DNA of 64,000 nt, taken from Shewanella sp. ANA-3. Lineage in GTDB: Bacteria; Pseudomonadota; Gammaproteobacteria; Enterobacterales; Shewanellaceae. Shown here in pieces: positions 25,938 to 37,150 of the stretch (position 1 is the stretch's first letter; each line of letters begins with the position of its first letter). Where the stretch lies: the NCBI RefSeq assembly GCF_000203935.1, contig NC_008577.1:1488001-1552000 (forward strand), written 5' to 3'. Below the pieces are notes generated by a model. It did not search any database, was not told the DNA's origin, and was given only the letters and a program-made list of their open reading frames with translations. The position numbers and the translations under genes were made by a program.

Positions 25938-26042
25938 AAAAGGTCTCCTAGGAAATGGGAAAATTGAAACGGGCTCATTATAAGATGTGATGTGCTAATA
26001 ATAAAACCACCGAGCGGAGATATTGCCGCTCGGAACCATAGT

Positions 26043-28514
26043 CTATTGAGCTTCAGTGATGATACGGGTTAGTTCGGCCACATAATGCTGTGCCACCTGA
26101 TTATCCGGATCGACATTCAAGGCATTTGAAAACGCGGTGTGTGCTCCCTCCGCTTGACCTAGCTCAACCATGAATAAACCAAGTTTTATCCAAGTCTGCG
26201 TATCTGAAGGATATTTTTCTAAGTAGTCTAGATAGACGTTGACTGACTCTTGGATTTTTCCCCGGAGCTTAAGGATATGCGCATACTGCGGTATGTACTC
26301 GTCACTGTGGGTCAAAATTTTGACAAGGGTATCTTCCGCAAGCTCAAGTTTACCTAATTTCAGTGCAAGTAAAATAATGTGCTTTAACTCCATTTCCGTA
26401 CAGAGTTCTTCGGGTAATGCAAGCAATGCATCTAATGCTTGTTGAGGTTGCTGTTCAAGACAAAGTTGAAACGATAATGCAAGATGGTATAGCCGCTTAG
26501 CTTCTGGATCTTTTTCGGTTAAAGGCATAAGGTTATGAGTTAATAATGCTAAGCCTTGATGACTTTTCGATTTGTTCAATCGCAATATTTTAGTATAAAC
26601 GTGCTCCATTGCGGAGCCTGTATTAAGTGCTTCAACATAGACTTGTCTCACTTGAGTTAAGCTAAGCTGGTATAGATTATTTAGTTTCGTCCAAAGTAAT
26701 TTTTCATCTGCTGAGAATGAATAGTCAGGATGCATCCTTTTCCATATAAAGCACCTTCCTGGTTGATTATCTCTTTTCCATTGCTCTGCTAATGTATTAA
26801 ATGGAGTAGTTTTCAGCTCGTTTATTCTATCTTGCAGTTTGTTACAAGCACTTTCTACTAGTTTAAAAACTTGAACACAGCTAGACAAAAATGCCTCATA
26901 GTATCTTTCTGTCATTTGGTTTATTTGCGGTTGCGTCCAGCTTTCTATCTCTCGAGTTGTTAAGAATTTAGAGAATTCGAAGTAACCATAAAACTTGATT
27001 AGCTGAGATAGATTTTTATATTTTTTGTTTATTTTTAACTCAATTTTATCTATTTTTTCAAGAGTGCTTGATGATTTTTTTGAGTCTAAGTTAAGTTTTG
27101 ACGCGAGTTTTTTTGCCTCAGTGATTAAATACTGTAACTTGATAAGTTCATTTCTAATTTTTTTACACTCAAAATAAGCTTTGTTTAGGTCATTTTCTTT
27201 TATAGTGTTAAATTGACTATCCGATAGTAGTTTGCTTTTCTCTAGAGGGGGAAGTGTTATTTCTTTTGTGGGTTGATGGGTAATTCCCTCAATACATGCT
27301 GCATTTGATGATAAATTGATTATATCAACATGAGGGTAGGTTTTTGCTTCATTTTCAAGTGACTCCATTGCTTGCTTAAGTTGGATTAAGGTCTCTGCTT
27401 GGTAACCGTCATAAGTGCTTACCCATAATGTATCGTGCCCTAAACTCGGCCCCAAACTTGCTTCAACTGTACCGCTGGCGTGACTATATCCAGATTTTGA
27501 ATAACAAAAATCCACGCCACTTAACAAGACCTGCTTGAATCCCATTTCTATAGCCAAACGTACTGCACTATTCGTGACTGTTGGTCCGACAGTCGGTATG
27601 TTGTCAAAGTCTTTATCATTATTCCAAGGAAAACGTTGCCCCATATAATAACAATCACCTTGCCATTGAGATAATACTTTAGGATTGACGTGATATGAGT
27701 GTACAAGTAGTGACTCCTCGTTTAATTCAAACATACCTCTACTGACATCAAAGCTAAAATCTTGAGGGTCTACACAGACAACAATATCAACATTTATACC
27801 AAACCTTGCAAGCTTTCCTGCTATCCTTGATACAGCGATTACATATAAACTATTTTGATTTTCCTTTATCCATTGAATGGCATCATCAAGTGATGGACCA
27901 CCCGCGATAACAATGCAAGTCATTTGTCTATGTGTATTTCTAAGTTCTTTTGCTTGCGTATGATTATCTGCAATGTTTTCTAATTGAGTTCTTACAAATA
28001 TTTTTTGTGTAAAGTTAACGCTGTTGTCAAAATATTCATTCTGTAATCTAGATTCAACAGTGTTTAGTAATGTGTTGTAATCATCAATATGACGAGAGGA
28101 TACAGAAGATGAAGGAATTAACCAGTATTCACCTTTTGCAATGAAGAGTTTGATATCATCTTGCTTAAATAGTTCATCTAAGCCAGATTCATCAATGATA
28201 ACGAGTTTACTTCTCAACTTACTAGGAATATCAATGAGTAATAAAGGTAAAATAGTAGATAATTCAATAAAAACAAATTTACTACCATCTGGAATACCTT
28301 CTTTTAGTTCAAGTATATAGTTAGCCAGCAGACCTGAGTCCATACCGATAATTATGTTTAACTTATCTTTTTGGTTGAAAAGTGTTCCAAATTTCCTATC
28401 GTAGAAGGTTCTTGAGTCGATTCCCTCGAATGTATTGCGATTGACACTGGGTAAGTAGTACTCATTAAAGCGACTAATAGCAAAATTATTCAAAATGTTA
28501 GATTGTAATTGCAT
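26043..28514 (-). CDS. Maf-type flagellin glycosyltransferase (DUF115/MptE-like) with TPR tail
   Basis: The 823-residue protein has the motility-accessory-factor domain: CIVIAGGPSLDDAIQWIKEN (about 203-222), then VSRIAGKLARFGINVDIVVC, and the later VLLSGVDFCYSKSGYSHASG. Maf proteins transfer activated nonulosonic acid onto Ser/Thr of flagellin before secretion. A long helical part follows. The last 180 residues look like TPR repeats (for example QTWIKLGLFMVELGQAEGAH), which could bind flagellin or a chaperone. It is divergent from pseB and distinct from the shorter Maf at 37147, so this genome has at least two. It is strikingly AT-rich in the middle. Confidence 0.85.
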   Translation of the reverse strand: MQLQSNILNNFAISRFNEYYLPSVNRNTFEGIDSRTFYDRKFGTLFNQKDKLNIIIGMDSGLLANYILELKEGIPDGSKFVFIELSTILPLLLIDIPSKLRSKLVIIDESGLDELFKQDDIKLFIAKGEYWLIPSSSVSSRHIDDYNTLLNTVESRLQNEYFDNSVNFTQKIFVRTQLENIADNHTQAKELRNTHRQMTCIVIAGGPSLDDAIQWIKENQNSLYVIAVSRIAGKLARFGINVDIVVCVDPQDFSFDVSRGMFELNEESLLVHSYHVNPKVLSQWQGDCYYMGQRFPWNNDKDFDNIPTVGPTVTNSAVRLAIEMGFKQVLLSGVDFCYSKSGYSHASGTVEASLGPSLGHDTLWVSTYDGYQAETLIQLKQAMESLENEAKTYPHVDIINLSSNAACIEGITHQPTKEITLPPLEKSKLLSDSQFNTIKENDLNKAYFECKKIRNELIKLQYLITEAKKLASKLNLDSKKSSSTLEKIDKIELKINKKYKNLSQLIKFYGYFEFSKFLTTREIESWTQPQINQMTERYYEAFLSSCVQVFKLVESACNKLQDRINELKTTPFNTLAEQWKRDNQPGRCFIWKRMHPDYSFSADEKLLWTKLNNLYQLSLTQVRQVYVEALNTGSAMEHVYTKILRLNKSKSHQGLALLTHNLMPLTEKDPEAKRLYHLALSFQLCLEQQPQQALDALLALPEELCTEMELKHIILLALKLGKLELAEDTLVKILTHSDEYIPQYAHILKLRGKIQESVNVYLDYLEKYPSDTQTWIKLGLFMVELGQAEGAHTAFSNALNVDPDNQVAQHYVAELTRIITEAQ

Positions 28515-30998
<2,484 letters not shown>

Positions 30999-31013
30999 CC
31001 CATGCTGAGCAGG

Positions 31014-32066
31014 TCACTCAAACATTGACCAGCTGACAGGCGAGTTTACGCTGACATCGGTTGTCAGTTTACGGCCTATGATTTGCTCATAGAATTTGGG
31101 TGCCAAACCAAATCCTGGCCTCACACTTCGAATATCTTCTTGTAGTATCAGCTCTCCAGCCTTTTTGTCATTAACTATGTATAGGGAACGTCGATATTTT
31201 ATGGTTGCTTTTTCGCTGTTTTGCTGCGAATAGTCCACTTTCCCCAGTGCCTGCCAGGCTATTTTGGCATCTGTGCACAGACGCTCTAATTCCACCTCCT
31301 CAATGGAGAAACTGTCGTCCGGCCCGCCAGAGTTTCGATCCAATGTTACGTGTTTTTCTATTATGGCTGCACCAACTGCCACGGAGGTTACTGCAGTGAC
31401 ATTGTCTATGGTATGGTCGGATAATCCGCCGACGACATTGAAGCGTTTTGCTAAATCGGCAATGGTTTTTAAATTGTATTCGGACGAAGGTGCTGGATAG
31501 CTGCTGACACAATGCAGTAAAGCCAGTTCGTTACAACCTCCGCTGCGGGCCGCCTCTACGGCTTCTGCTATTTCATCTCTGTTGGCCATGCCTGTGGAGA
31601 TAATCATAGGTTTTCCGGTGCCAGCAATGTATTTTATCAGCGGTAGATCAATGGCCTCAAATGACGCGACCTTATAGACGGGTGCATTCAAATCCTCCAG
31701 CAGATCAACGGCGGTGTTGTCGAACGGTGAGCTGAAAATAGTGATACCTAGGTTGCGTGCATAATCAAATAAAGGCTTATGCCACTCCCAGGGCATTTGT
31801 GCCCATTGATAGAGTTCATAAAGACTTTTTCCATCCCATAAACCACCGCGGATCATAAACTCTTCTTTTTTTGAGTTTAAGGTGATGGTATCGGCGCTGT
31901 AGGTTTGCAGCTTGATGGCATCGGCGTTGCAGCGCTTCGCCATGGCAATAATCTGTTTGGCGCGCTCAATATCACCGTTATGGTTGGCCGACAGTTCGGC
32001 AACAATATACGGAGGATAATCTATGCCTATTTTCCGACCTGAAATTGAAATCATTGGATGAGTCAT
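31014..32066 (-). CDS. pseI: Pseudaminic acid synthase PseI
   Basis: PseI condenses phosphoenolpyruvate with 6-deoxy-AltdiNAc to make pseudaminic acid. The 350-residue protein has the NeuB catalytic barrel: PYIVAELSANHNGD at about 19-32, AIKLQTYSADT, and SSPFDNTAVDLL. GLSDHT and EKHVTLDR carry metal and substrate residues. A C-terminal SAF (antifreeze-like) domain occupies about 290-350. It is last gene of the leftward cluster, converging on pseC. Confidence 0.93.
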   Translation of the reverse strand: MTHPMISISGRKIGIDYPPYIVAELSANHNGDIERAKQIIAMAKRCNADAIKLQTYSADTITLNSKKEEFMIRGGLWDGKSLYELYQWAQMPWEWHKPLFDYARNLGITIFSSPFDNTAVDLLEDLNAPVYKVASFEAIDLPLIKYIAGTGKPMIISTGMANRDEIAEAVEAARSGGCNELALLHCVSSYPAPSSEYNLKTIADLAKRFNVVGGLSDHTIDNVTAVTSVAVGAAIIEKHVTLDRNSGGPDDSFSIEEVELERLCTDAKIAWQALGKVDYSQQNSEKATIKYRRSLYIVNDKKAGELILQEDIRSVRPGFGLAPKFYEQIIGRKLTTDVSVNSPVSWSMFE

Positions 32067-32127
32067 AAAAAGCCTTTAAAAAATTAAGACATAAGTGTCA
32101 ATCTGTTCTTGTATGCCGAGCATCAGG

Positions 32128-32940
32128 CTAGGACAATTCATAAGGCGCTGGCCATTCTGGCGTGTTGCCTATTCGCCGCAGGCGCGTGAATTCATCTTTT
32201 GGGGGCACTAAATGAAAACCCAGCAATCGTCTTTGGGCGTCACTCATTCGATTGTAGATATGCTCGGGAGTATTTTGCATAAAGTCGAATGACGGTTTGA
32301 TAAACCATCTTGCGTATCCTAGCAGCAGTGCCCAGCGGCTGACATCTGTCATATTTGCTCCTCCCCCATGCCACATATTGGCGTTAAAGATCAGCACTCC
32401 ACCTTGTTGGCCCGTGATCAATATTTCATTGGGATGTTGTTTGCCATTCTCAGGGAATTCGGTCCATGTGTGGCTGCCTGGTACCAAGCGTGTTGCGCCA
32501 TTGGAGGGTGTAAAATCATCCAGTAACCAGACTGCATTGGCTTTTAAGCAGTAATTCACTCCGGGTAAAGCGCTGTCGACATGCAACTGCTGCCCTGGAT
32601 TGCCTTTCAATGGACAACGTGCAGATATATTGTTCAGGTAATAGGGTTCATTATTGTTATATGAGCCTTGTTTAAGTACCACATCCAGCAGTGCCAATAC
32701 ATCGGGATGCTCAAACAGTCTGAACCAGTCCATGGATTTATTGTGGAGATTAAATACCACTTTTTCTGTGGATTTATCTGAAAGCGTACCCGCTGTAGAG
32801 GAAGCATTGGCATACTGAGGAGCATATTTTTGATAATTTGCTTCAAGCAGTGCCCTGAAATGCTTGCATTCCTCCGCTGTAAGTATATTGGGTAATAAGA
32901 CGTAACCATGATTCAGGAAATGTTCAATATACGCCTTCAT
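32128..32940 (-). CDS. Phytanoyl-CoA dioxygenase (PhyH)-like Fe(II)/2-oxoglutarate oxygenase
   Basis: The 270-residue protein has the PhyH-type metal triad: HVD in GQQLHVDSALPG, the distal His in IFNANMWHGGG, and an Arg in SRWALLLGYAR for 2-oxoglutarate. The open frame extends upstream, but the ATG at 32940 starts MKAYIEHFLNHGYVLLPNIL, the normal family N-terminus, and sits one base after the methyltransferase stop. Such enzymes hydroxylate small molecules or sugars. Its place in the pseudaminic acid cluster suggests it decorates the flagellin sugar or its acyl group (inference). Confidence 0.8.
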   Translation of the reverse strand: MKAYIEHFLNHGYVLLPNILTAEECKHFRALLEANYQKYAPQYANASSTAGTLSDKSTEKVVFNLHNKSMDWFRLFEHPDVLALLDVVLKQGSYNNNEPYYLNNISARCPLKGNPGQQLHVDSALPGVNYCLKANAVWLLDDFTPSNGATRLVPGSHTWTEFPENGKQHPNEILITGQQGGVLIFNANMWHGGGANMTDVSRWALLLGYARWFIKPSFDFMQNTPEHIYNRMSDAQRRLLGFHLVPPKDEFTRLRRIGNTPEWPAPYELS

Positions 32941-32941
32941 G

Positions 32942-33835
32942 TTATATGGCCTTCGCATAACAAGTGATTTGGCGACCCAAATTAGCATCGGCCAGTGATC
33001 GGTAAAACTGTTGAAGCGTTTGCTCTTCGCCCAGTTTTCGCAAATTAAGTTCAAACTGTACCCTGCGTTGGTGGCAGGCTTTCCCTATGTTTCTGTTATT
33101 CAAGTAATTGTCTCCCATCAATAAAAACATTTCCAAGGGGAAAGACGCGATGGCTAGTTCATTTTGGAAATGGCATCCTGCCAACAATGACTGCAAAGAT
33201 GCACGTGAGAAATAGTTGAGATGTGCAGGGGGAGAAACCCACCATTGTTGCATGTTAAGCAATTTCTGTGCTGTAACCTGCAGCGTATTGAAATCATTCG
33301 GCACAGTGATTATGAGTAACCCACCTTGTTTGAGAACCTTGCTTCTTATCTCGGTAAGTATCTTAACTGGATCGGCAAGATGCTCCAAGACGTTGTTAAG
33401 CATGACAACGTCAAATTGCTTGTTGTTGAAGGCATTCATGCTTTCGACCCCGCAATGCTTTACGTTTAGTCCTTGGCTGATGCCATATTCAACCGCCTCT
33501 TTGGCAGGATCAAATCCATAGCAGCTGGCTCCCAATTGTTTGAAATAACTTAATGCCTGTCCCCAACCACAACCGACGTCGAGAATTTCAATCTCGTCCA
33601 TGGAAACTCCAAGCTGTGACTCGATTATTTTAGCTTGATCGTTCCATGTTCCTTCCCAAAACTCTTTGTCTATAAGTTGCACTTCAAGGGAGGAGTTATT
33701 GAAATTTTTATAGTCGTTCGAGTAAAATTCGTTGGCGTAAAATTGATCTATTTCCGCTGTTGTTGGCATCGGCGTCACTTGAAGAAAACCATAATCCGGA
33801 TGAGGTTTAAGGGTGAAGTTGTTTTCTTGTTTCAT
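32942..33835 (-). CDS. SAM-dependent methyltransferase of the flagellin-glycan cluster
   Basis: The roughly 297-residue class I methyltransferase has motif I ILDVGCGWGQALSYF (about 85-99), an acidic residue in YGFDPA after strand 2, and VVMLNNVLEHLADPVKILTE as motif II. The frame begins with TTG at 33841; the ATG at 33835 is two bases after the upstream stop and is preferred. Methylated nonulosonic acids have been reported on Shewanella flagellin, and a methyltransferase next to pse genes is the obvious candidate. The acceptor is not shown by sequence. Confidence 0.82.
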   Translation of the reverse strand: MKQENNFTLKPHPDYGFLQVTPMPTTAEIDQFYANEFYSNDYKNFNNSSLEVQLIDKEFWEGTWNDQAKIIESQLGVSMDEIEILDVGCGWGQALSYFKQLGASCYGFDPAKEAVEYGISQGLNVKHCGVESMNAFNNKQFDVVMLNNVLEHLADPVKILTEIRSKVLKQGGLLIITVPNDFNTLQVTAQKLLNMQQWWVSPPAHLNYFSRASLQSLLAGCHFQNELAIASFPLEMFLLMGDNYLNNRNIGKACHQRRVQFELNLRKLGEEQTLQQFYRSLADANLGRQITCYAKAI

Positions 33836-33837
33836 GA

Positions 33838-34539
33838 TCAATTACCTGAATAATTTTGTGTTATGTAAGCTTTTGAATTAGACCAACCGATATTCATTAC
33901 CACATCCAGCATTGAAAGCTTTTCGATAAAGTGATTAGTTTTTCTTTGAGGATATACCTGCGGTAAGAACTCCTGAAAAGATAATTGGATATCAGTTTGA
34001 CCAGTAAAATCATCAGCTGTTAGATACTCCCTTGCCCCCTGTGGAGATAAGTACTCAGTCGCTTTAATTTCATGCAGAATCGACAATAATCTCCGCGTCC
34101 TCACACCGGGAATATCGAGTTCACTGGATCTTATAGTTTTACATTGAATACTTAATTTTTGAGCCATCATTTCAATGAGAGCAATATTTAATTCGGCAAG
34201 CGAGGTGTGGTTGTCGTTTGATATGAGATTGATGAAACAGTACAGTTCAGAATTAAAAGCGTGTTTGGCATAGGTCTGTTCGAGCATTCTTGTCATTTTT
34301 TCACGCCAGTGAGTCTTATTGTCAAGACGTGTTGCAAGCAATGTTTGATCCAAGTGTTGGTGCCGTACCGGTACTGTTAGCCAATTAGGCATATTATTCA
34401 AAGGAATACGATTGCGGTTATGCCAAGAGCTTTTTTGAAACTGGGCATCATCGAGAAAGACAAACACATCCACCTCGGCCATTAAGTTAAAGTAGCCACT
34501 CCAAGGCAAAAAAGTCGGTTGCATAATGGCGCATTTCAT
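33838..34539 (-). CDS. WbqC-like family protein
   Basis: The 233-residue protein begins CAIMQPTFLPWSGYFNLMAE with VFLDDAQFQKSSWHNRNRI, the clear signature of the WbqC (PF08889) family found in O-antigen and glycan clusters. The catalytic role is unproven. Candidates are amide or acyl transfer onto amino sugars. It overlaps the pseGH stop by four bases and is followed two bases later by the methyltransferase, so it belongs to the same operon. Confidence 0.85.
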   Translation of the reverse strand: MKCAIMQPTFLPWSGYFNLMAEVDVFVFLDDAQFQKSSWHNRNRIPLNNMPNWLTVPVRHQHLDQTLLATRLDNKTHWREKMTRMLEQTYAKHAFNSELYCFINLISNDNHTSLAELNIALIEMMAQKLSIQCKTIRSSELDIPGVRTRRLLSILHEIKATEYLSPQGAREYLTADDFTGQTDIQLSFQEFLPQVYPQRKTNHFIEKLSMLDVVMNIGWSNSKAYITQNYSGN

Positions 34540-36122
34540 AATACTTTTCTCATTTGTAGTACATTTTTTTCGGAAAATTCCGCAGCGATCAGTTTGTCAT
34601 CGCAGATCACATATCCCAGTTTATTGTAAAACGACAGTGCTGGGCTATTGTCTTTAGCTACATGGATCACAATGTTATTAATGAGCAGAGTGTGTTTAAT
34701 GATGTTTTCCAGCAATGTCAAGGCTATGGTTCCCAAACCTTTATTCTGTTCGGTTTGTACGCCAATGTAGATCCACAGCTCGGCTTCGCTCCGTTGCACG
34801 TTTAGGTGTTTAATACCTAGGTTACCCACGTGCCGTCCTTGTTGAAGGATGCTGAAGGTATATTGGGTTTGATCTTTGAGCAATGCTCGCCAATAGATAA
34901 AGTGCGATGCTTTGACAGGGGCTTTGGTTTGTACAAACTGCCCCCTTAGTGTTACATCTTGCAACCAATGGAAGGTTCGTCTGATATCCAGCGGTTTCAC
35001 ATCGGCCAAGGTAACCTCTTTGGCCAATAGGTTTTGACACACCAGAGGTGCACCAAACAGCACTGGCGCCGCAACCAAAGGCAGGGGATGTGAACAATAG
35101 CGTCCAAGTTTTATTGAGAGTTCATTAAAATTTAAAAACAGCTCAAAGAGGCCTAATTGGCTCATGGAAAGTAAGGGGGTAACCTGATTGTCGGCAATAG
35201 GCATCAATAACGAGGGCAATTTCATAAACAATCTTTCGTAAGTGCAGCCCCCTCCCGAGCCAATGGCGAGATCAGCGACTGCCATAAGCTCTGCCATGTT
35301 ATTTACATTGGTATGGATGTGGGTTTCGATTTGCATGGCTTGTGCGGCAGATTGCAAGGATGACAAATGGGGTGCATTGGCGCTGACTACAACGTCTATT
35401 CGTTTCAGGGCCAACAATGGTGTGTCTTTAATGACCTGTAAGACCTTTTCGCTGTTGTTGTCGCTGTCTATCCCGCCGAACGTAACGAGAATTGTCTCGA
35501 GCCGTTTGGAAATGCGCCTTTGGATACTCAAATATTGCCACTGCTTGAATTCGTCTCGCAGCAAGACATATTTTCCACCAAGTAGTAATTGGCACTTTTG
35601 AGGAACCCAAGTTTTATATGCGTTGGATTTAACGCTCAAGTTGTAGTCGAGTAATATATCGCATCTATGCATCCTGTCTGCCAGGTCATCGATAACCATC
35701 AGCTTTTTGCAATATGCCTTGGCTTGTGTTTCCCATTTTTCATCAAGAGCATAATGATCGACAACAATAATATCTGGTTTGATTACATTAAAATGTGAAA
35801 CACATTGGCTGATGTCATGCTGCCAACTTGTCTCCAGCAAGCTGCAGTGACGTGGCTCTGAGGTATCATTTTCTGGACTCAGATATGTATCCCGGGGTAA
35901 TAGCACCAACACAAAGCCATGTTGTTCGACCAAAGCGCTGTGATTATTGAGTAGATCACGGCATATGAAATAGCATTGGCAACCCTGCTGTTTTAAGGCC
36001 ATTGCCAGCGTAAGGCAGCGCATAACATGTCCATAACCTATGCTCCGGCTTGAGTCTGTGCGAAAAACAACGGTCTGGCTGTCTGATAACGCTGCCTGTA
36101 AATTATCCACCATTGGCCTCAC
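34536..36122 (-). CDS. PseG-PseH fusion: nucleotide-sugar hydrolase plus N-acetyltransferase
   Basis: The 528 residues join two enzymes that are often separate. Residues 18-345 are PseG, which removes UDP: FRTDSSRSIGYGHVMRCLTL at the start, IDDLADRMHRCDILLDYN, and IGSGGGCTYERLFMKLPSLL. Residues about 385-525 are a GNAT acetyltransferase (IGVQTEQNKGLGTIALTLLE as the acetyl-CoA site), the position and role of PseH, which acetylates N4 before UDP removal. GTG at 36122 overlaps the pseF stop; ATG at 36113 is an alternative. The fusion would channel the PseC product through two steps. Confidence 0.88.
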   Translation of the reverse strand: MRPMVDNLQAALSDSQTVVFRTDSSRSIGYGHVMRCLTLAMALKQQGCQCYFICRDLLNNHSALVEQHGFVLVLLPRDTYLSPENDTSEPRHCSLLETSWQHDISQCVSHFNVIKPDIIVVDHYALDEKWETQAKAYCKKLMVIDDLADRMHRCDILLDYNLSVKSNAYKTWVPQKCQLLLGGKYVLLRDEFKQWQYLSIQRRISKRLETILVTFGGIDSDNNSEKVLQVIKDTPLLALKRIDVVVSANAPHLSSLQSAAQAMQIETHIHTNVNNMAELMAVADLAIGSGGGCTYERLFMKLPSLLMPIADNQVTPLLSMSQLGLFELFLNFNELSIKLGRYCSHPLPLVAAPVLFGAPLVCQNLLAKEVTLADVKPLDIRRTFHWLQDVTLRGQFVQTKAPVKASHFIYWRALLKDQTQYTFSILQQGRHVGNLGIKHLNVQRSEAELWIYIGVQTEQNKGLGTIALTLLENIIKHTLLINNIVIHVAKDNSPALSFYNKLGYVICDDKLIAAEFSEKNVLQMRKVL

Positions 36123-36835
36123 ACACCCTGCATAGTATAAATGGCTTTGAACATGAGTTCAGCTCTTATCCAATCGTCTTCGGTATCAACATCCTGCACT
36201 CTATAACTGGGAATAAACACCGGTGCTGTTGGGCTGGTGAAGATGGCCTTCTGTTGCAGCCAGGCTGCAGTGGTTCCCCAGCAAAATTGTCCTGCATCGT
36301 GGTATGCAATTGGCAGATCCTGTGAGCGGGTCATGAAGTGGTTGGGTTGTAACATTTCAAGCTGATGTTGTGCATTGAGTATCACTGCACGTTGAATGGG
36401 AAATTCAAAATTGGTGACGGCCAGGGCGTAGTCGTTTTCACCACTAGTCAGCTTCTGCAAGCCAATTTTGATGTCTTCGGCGCTGATGAAGGGGGCCGTG
36501 GCATATATACAACACACATGGGTAAGCTCCATATCCCCACTTTGCCGAGACAAGGTGCCATTTAGCCAGTGGATGGCATGGCGGATCACCGCCATGGTTC
36601 CTGTCATATCGTCTGATAATTCAGCTGGTCGCATAAAGGGGGCTTCTGCACCGGCCTGAATCGCAATGTCGGTAATATTTGGATCATCAGTAGAAACAAT
36701 GACTTTATCAAAGCAACCGCTGGCAAGTGCCGCCTCGATGGACCACACAATAATGGGTTTGTCATGGAACAGACGAATATTTTTCCCTGGTATTCTTTTA
36801 CTGCCGCCTCTGGCTGGAATTATGGCAATTTTCAT
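36119..36835 (-). CDS. pseF: Pseudaminic acid cytidylyltransferase PseF
   Basis: PseF activates pseudaminic acid with CTP. The 238-residue protein begins KIAIIPARGGSKRIPGKNIR, the CTP-binding motif of CMP-sialic acid synthetases, followed by VIVSTDDPNITDIA and AEAPFMRPAELSDD. The product, CMP-pseudaminic acid, is the donor for Maf transferases. It lies between a small unknown gene and pseGH, overlapping the latter by four bases. Confidence 0.93.
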   Translation of the reverse strand: MKIAIIPARGGSKRIPGKNIRLFHDKPIIVWSIEAALASGCFDKVIVSTDDPNITDIAIQAGAEAPFMRPAELSDDMTGTMAVIRHAIHWLNGTLSRQSGDMELTHVCCIYATAPFISAEDIKIGLQKLTSGENDYALAVTNFEFPIQRAVILNAQHQLEMLQPNHFMTRSQDLPIAYHDAGQFCWGTTAAWLQQKAIFTSPTAPVFIPSYRVQDVDTEDDWIRAELMFKAIYTMQGV

Positions 36836-36871
36836 AACTGGACTCTCTGCAATTCTGCAAATAGCAAGGCT

Positions 36872-37150
36872 TCAGATTTGATCTGTGGCCTGCTGTTGTA
36901 ATTGTAAGGGTAATTCATATTCTAGGCAGTCAGCCAGCGCCAGCCAATCATGCCTTTCCTGAGTGGCGAGCATGTGTCGAAACAAGGTCATCATGGCCTT
37001 GGTGTTCTGCAGTTCCGGCAGTATGGTGGTGATTAAGACAATGCATTCACCAAAATCGCTTGAACCATCGGCTTCCTGACCTAATCTCAATTTATGGGCT
37101 GTACTTATCAACTTGGGGATCAGGACTGTATTGATATCATTTTTCATCAT
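36872..37150 (-). CDS. Unrecognised 92-residue protein next to maf
   Basis: No family is recognised. The protein is soluble and mostly helical, with LQNTKAMMTLFRHMLATQER and a Gln-rich end. Its ATGATGA overlaps the stop of the Maf gene upstream, so it is probably translated with it. Position and size suggest a small partner of Maf or a flagellin-binding factor, which is inference only. Alternative starts are 37150 and 37147. Confidence 0.6.
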   Translation of the reverse strand: MMKNDINTVLIPKLISTAHKLRLGQEADGSSDFGECIVLITTILPELQNTKAMMTLFRHMLATQERHDWLALADCLEYELPLQLQQQATDQI

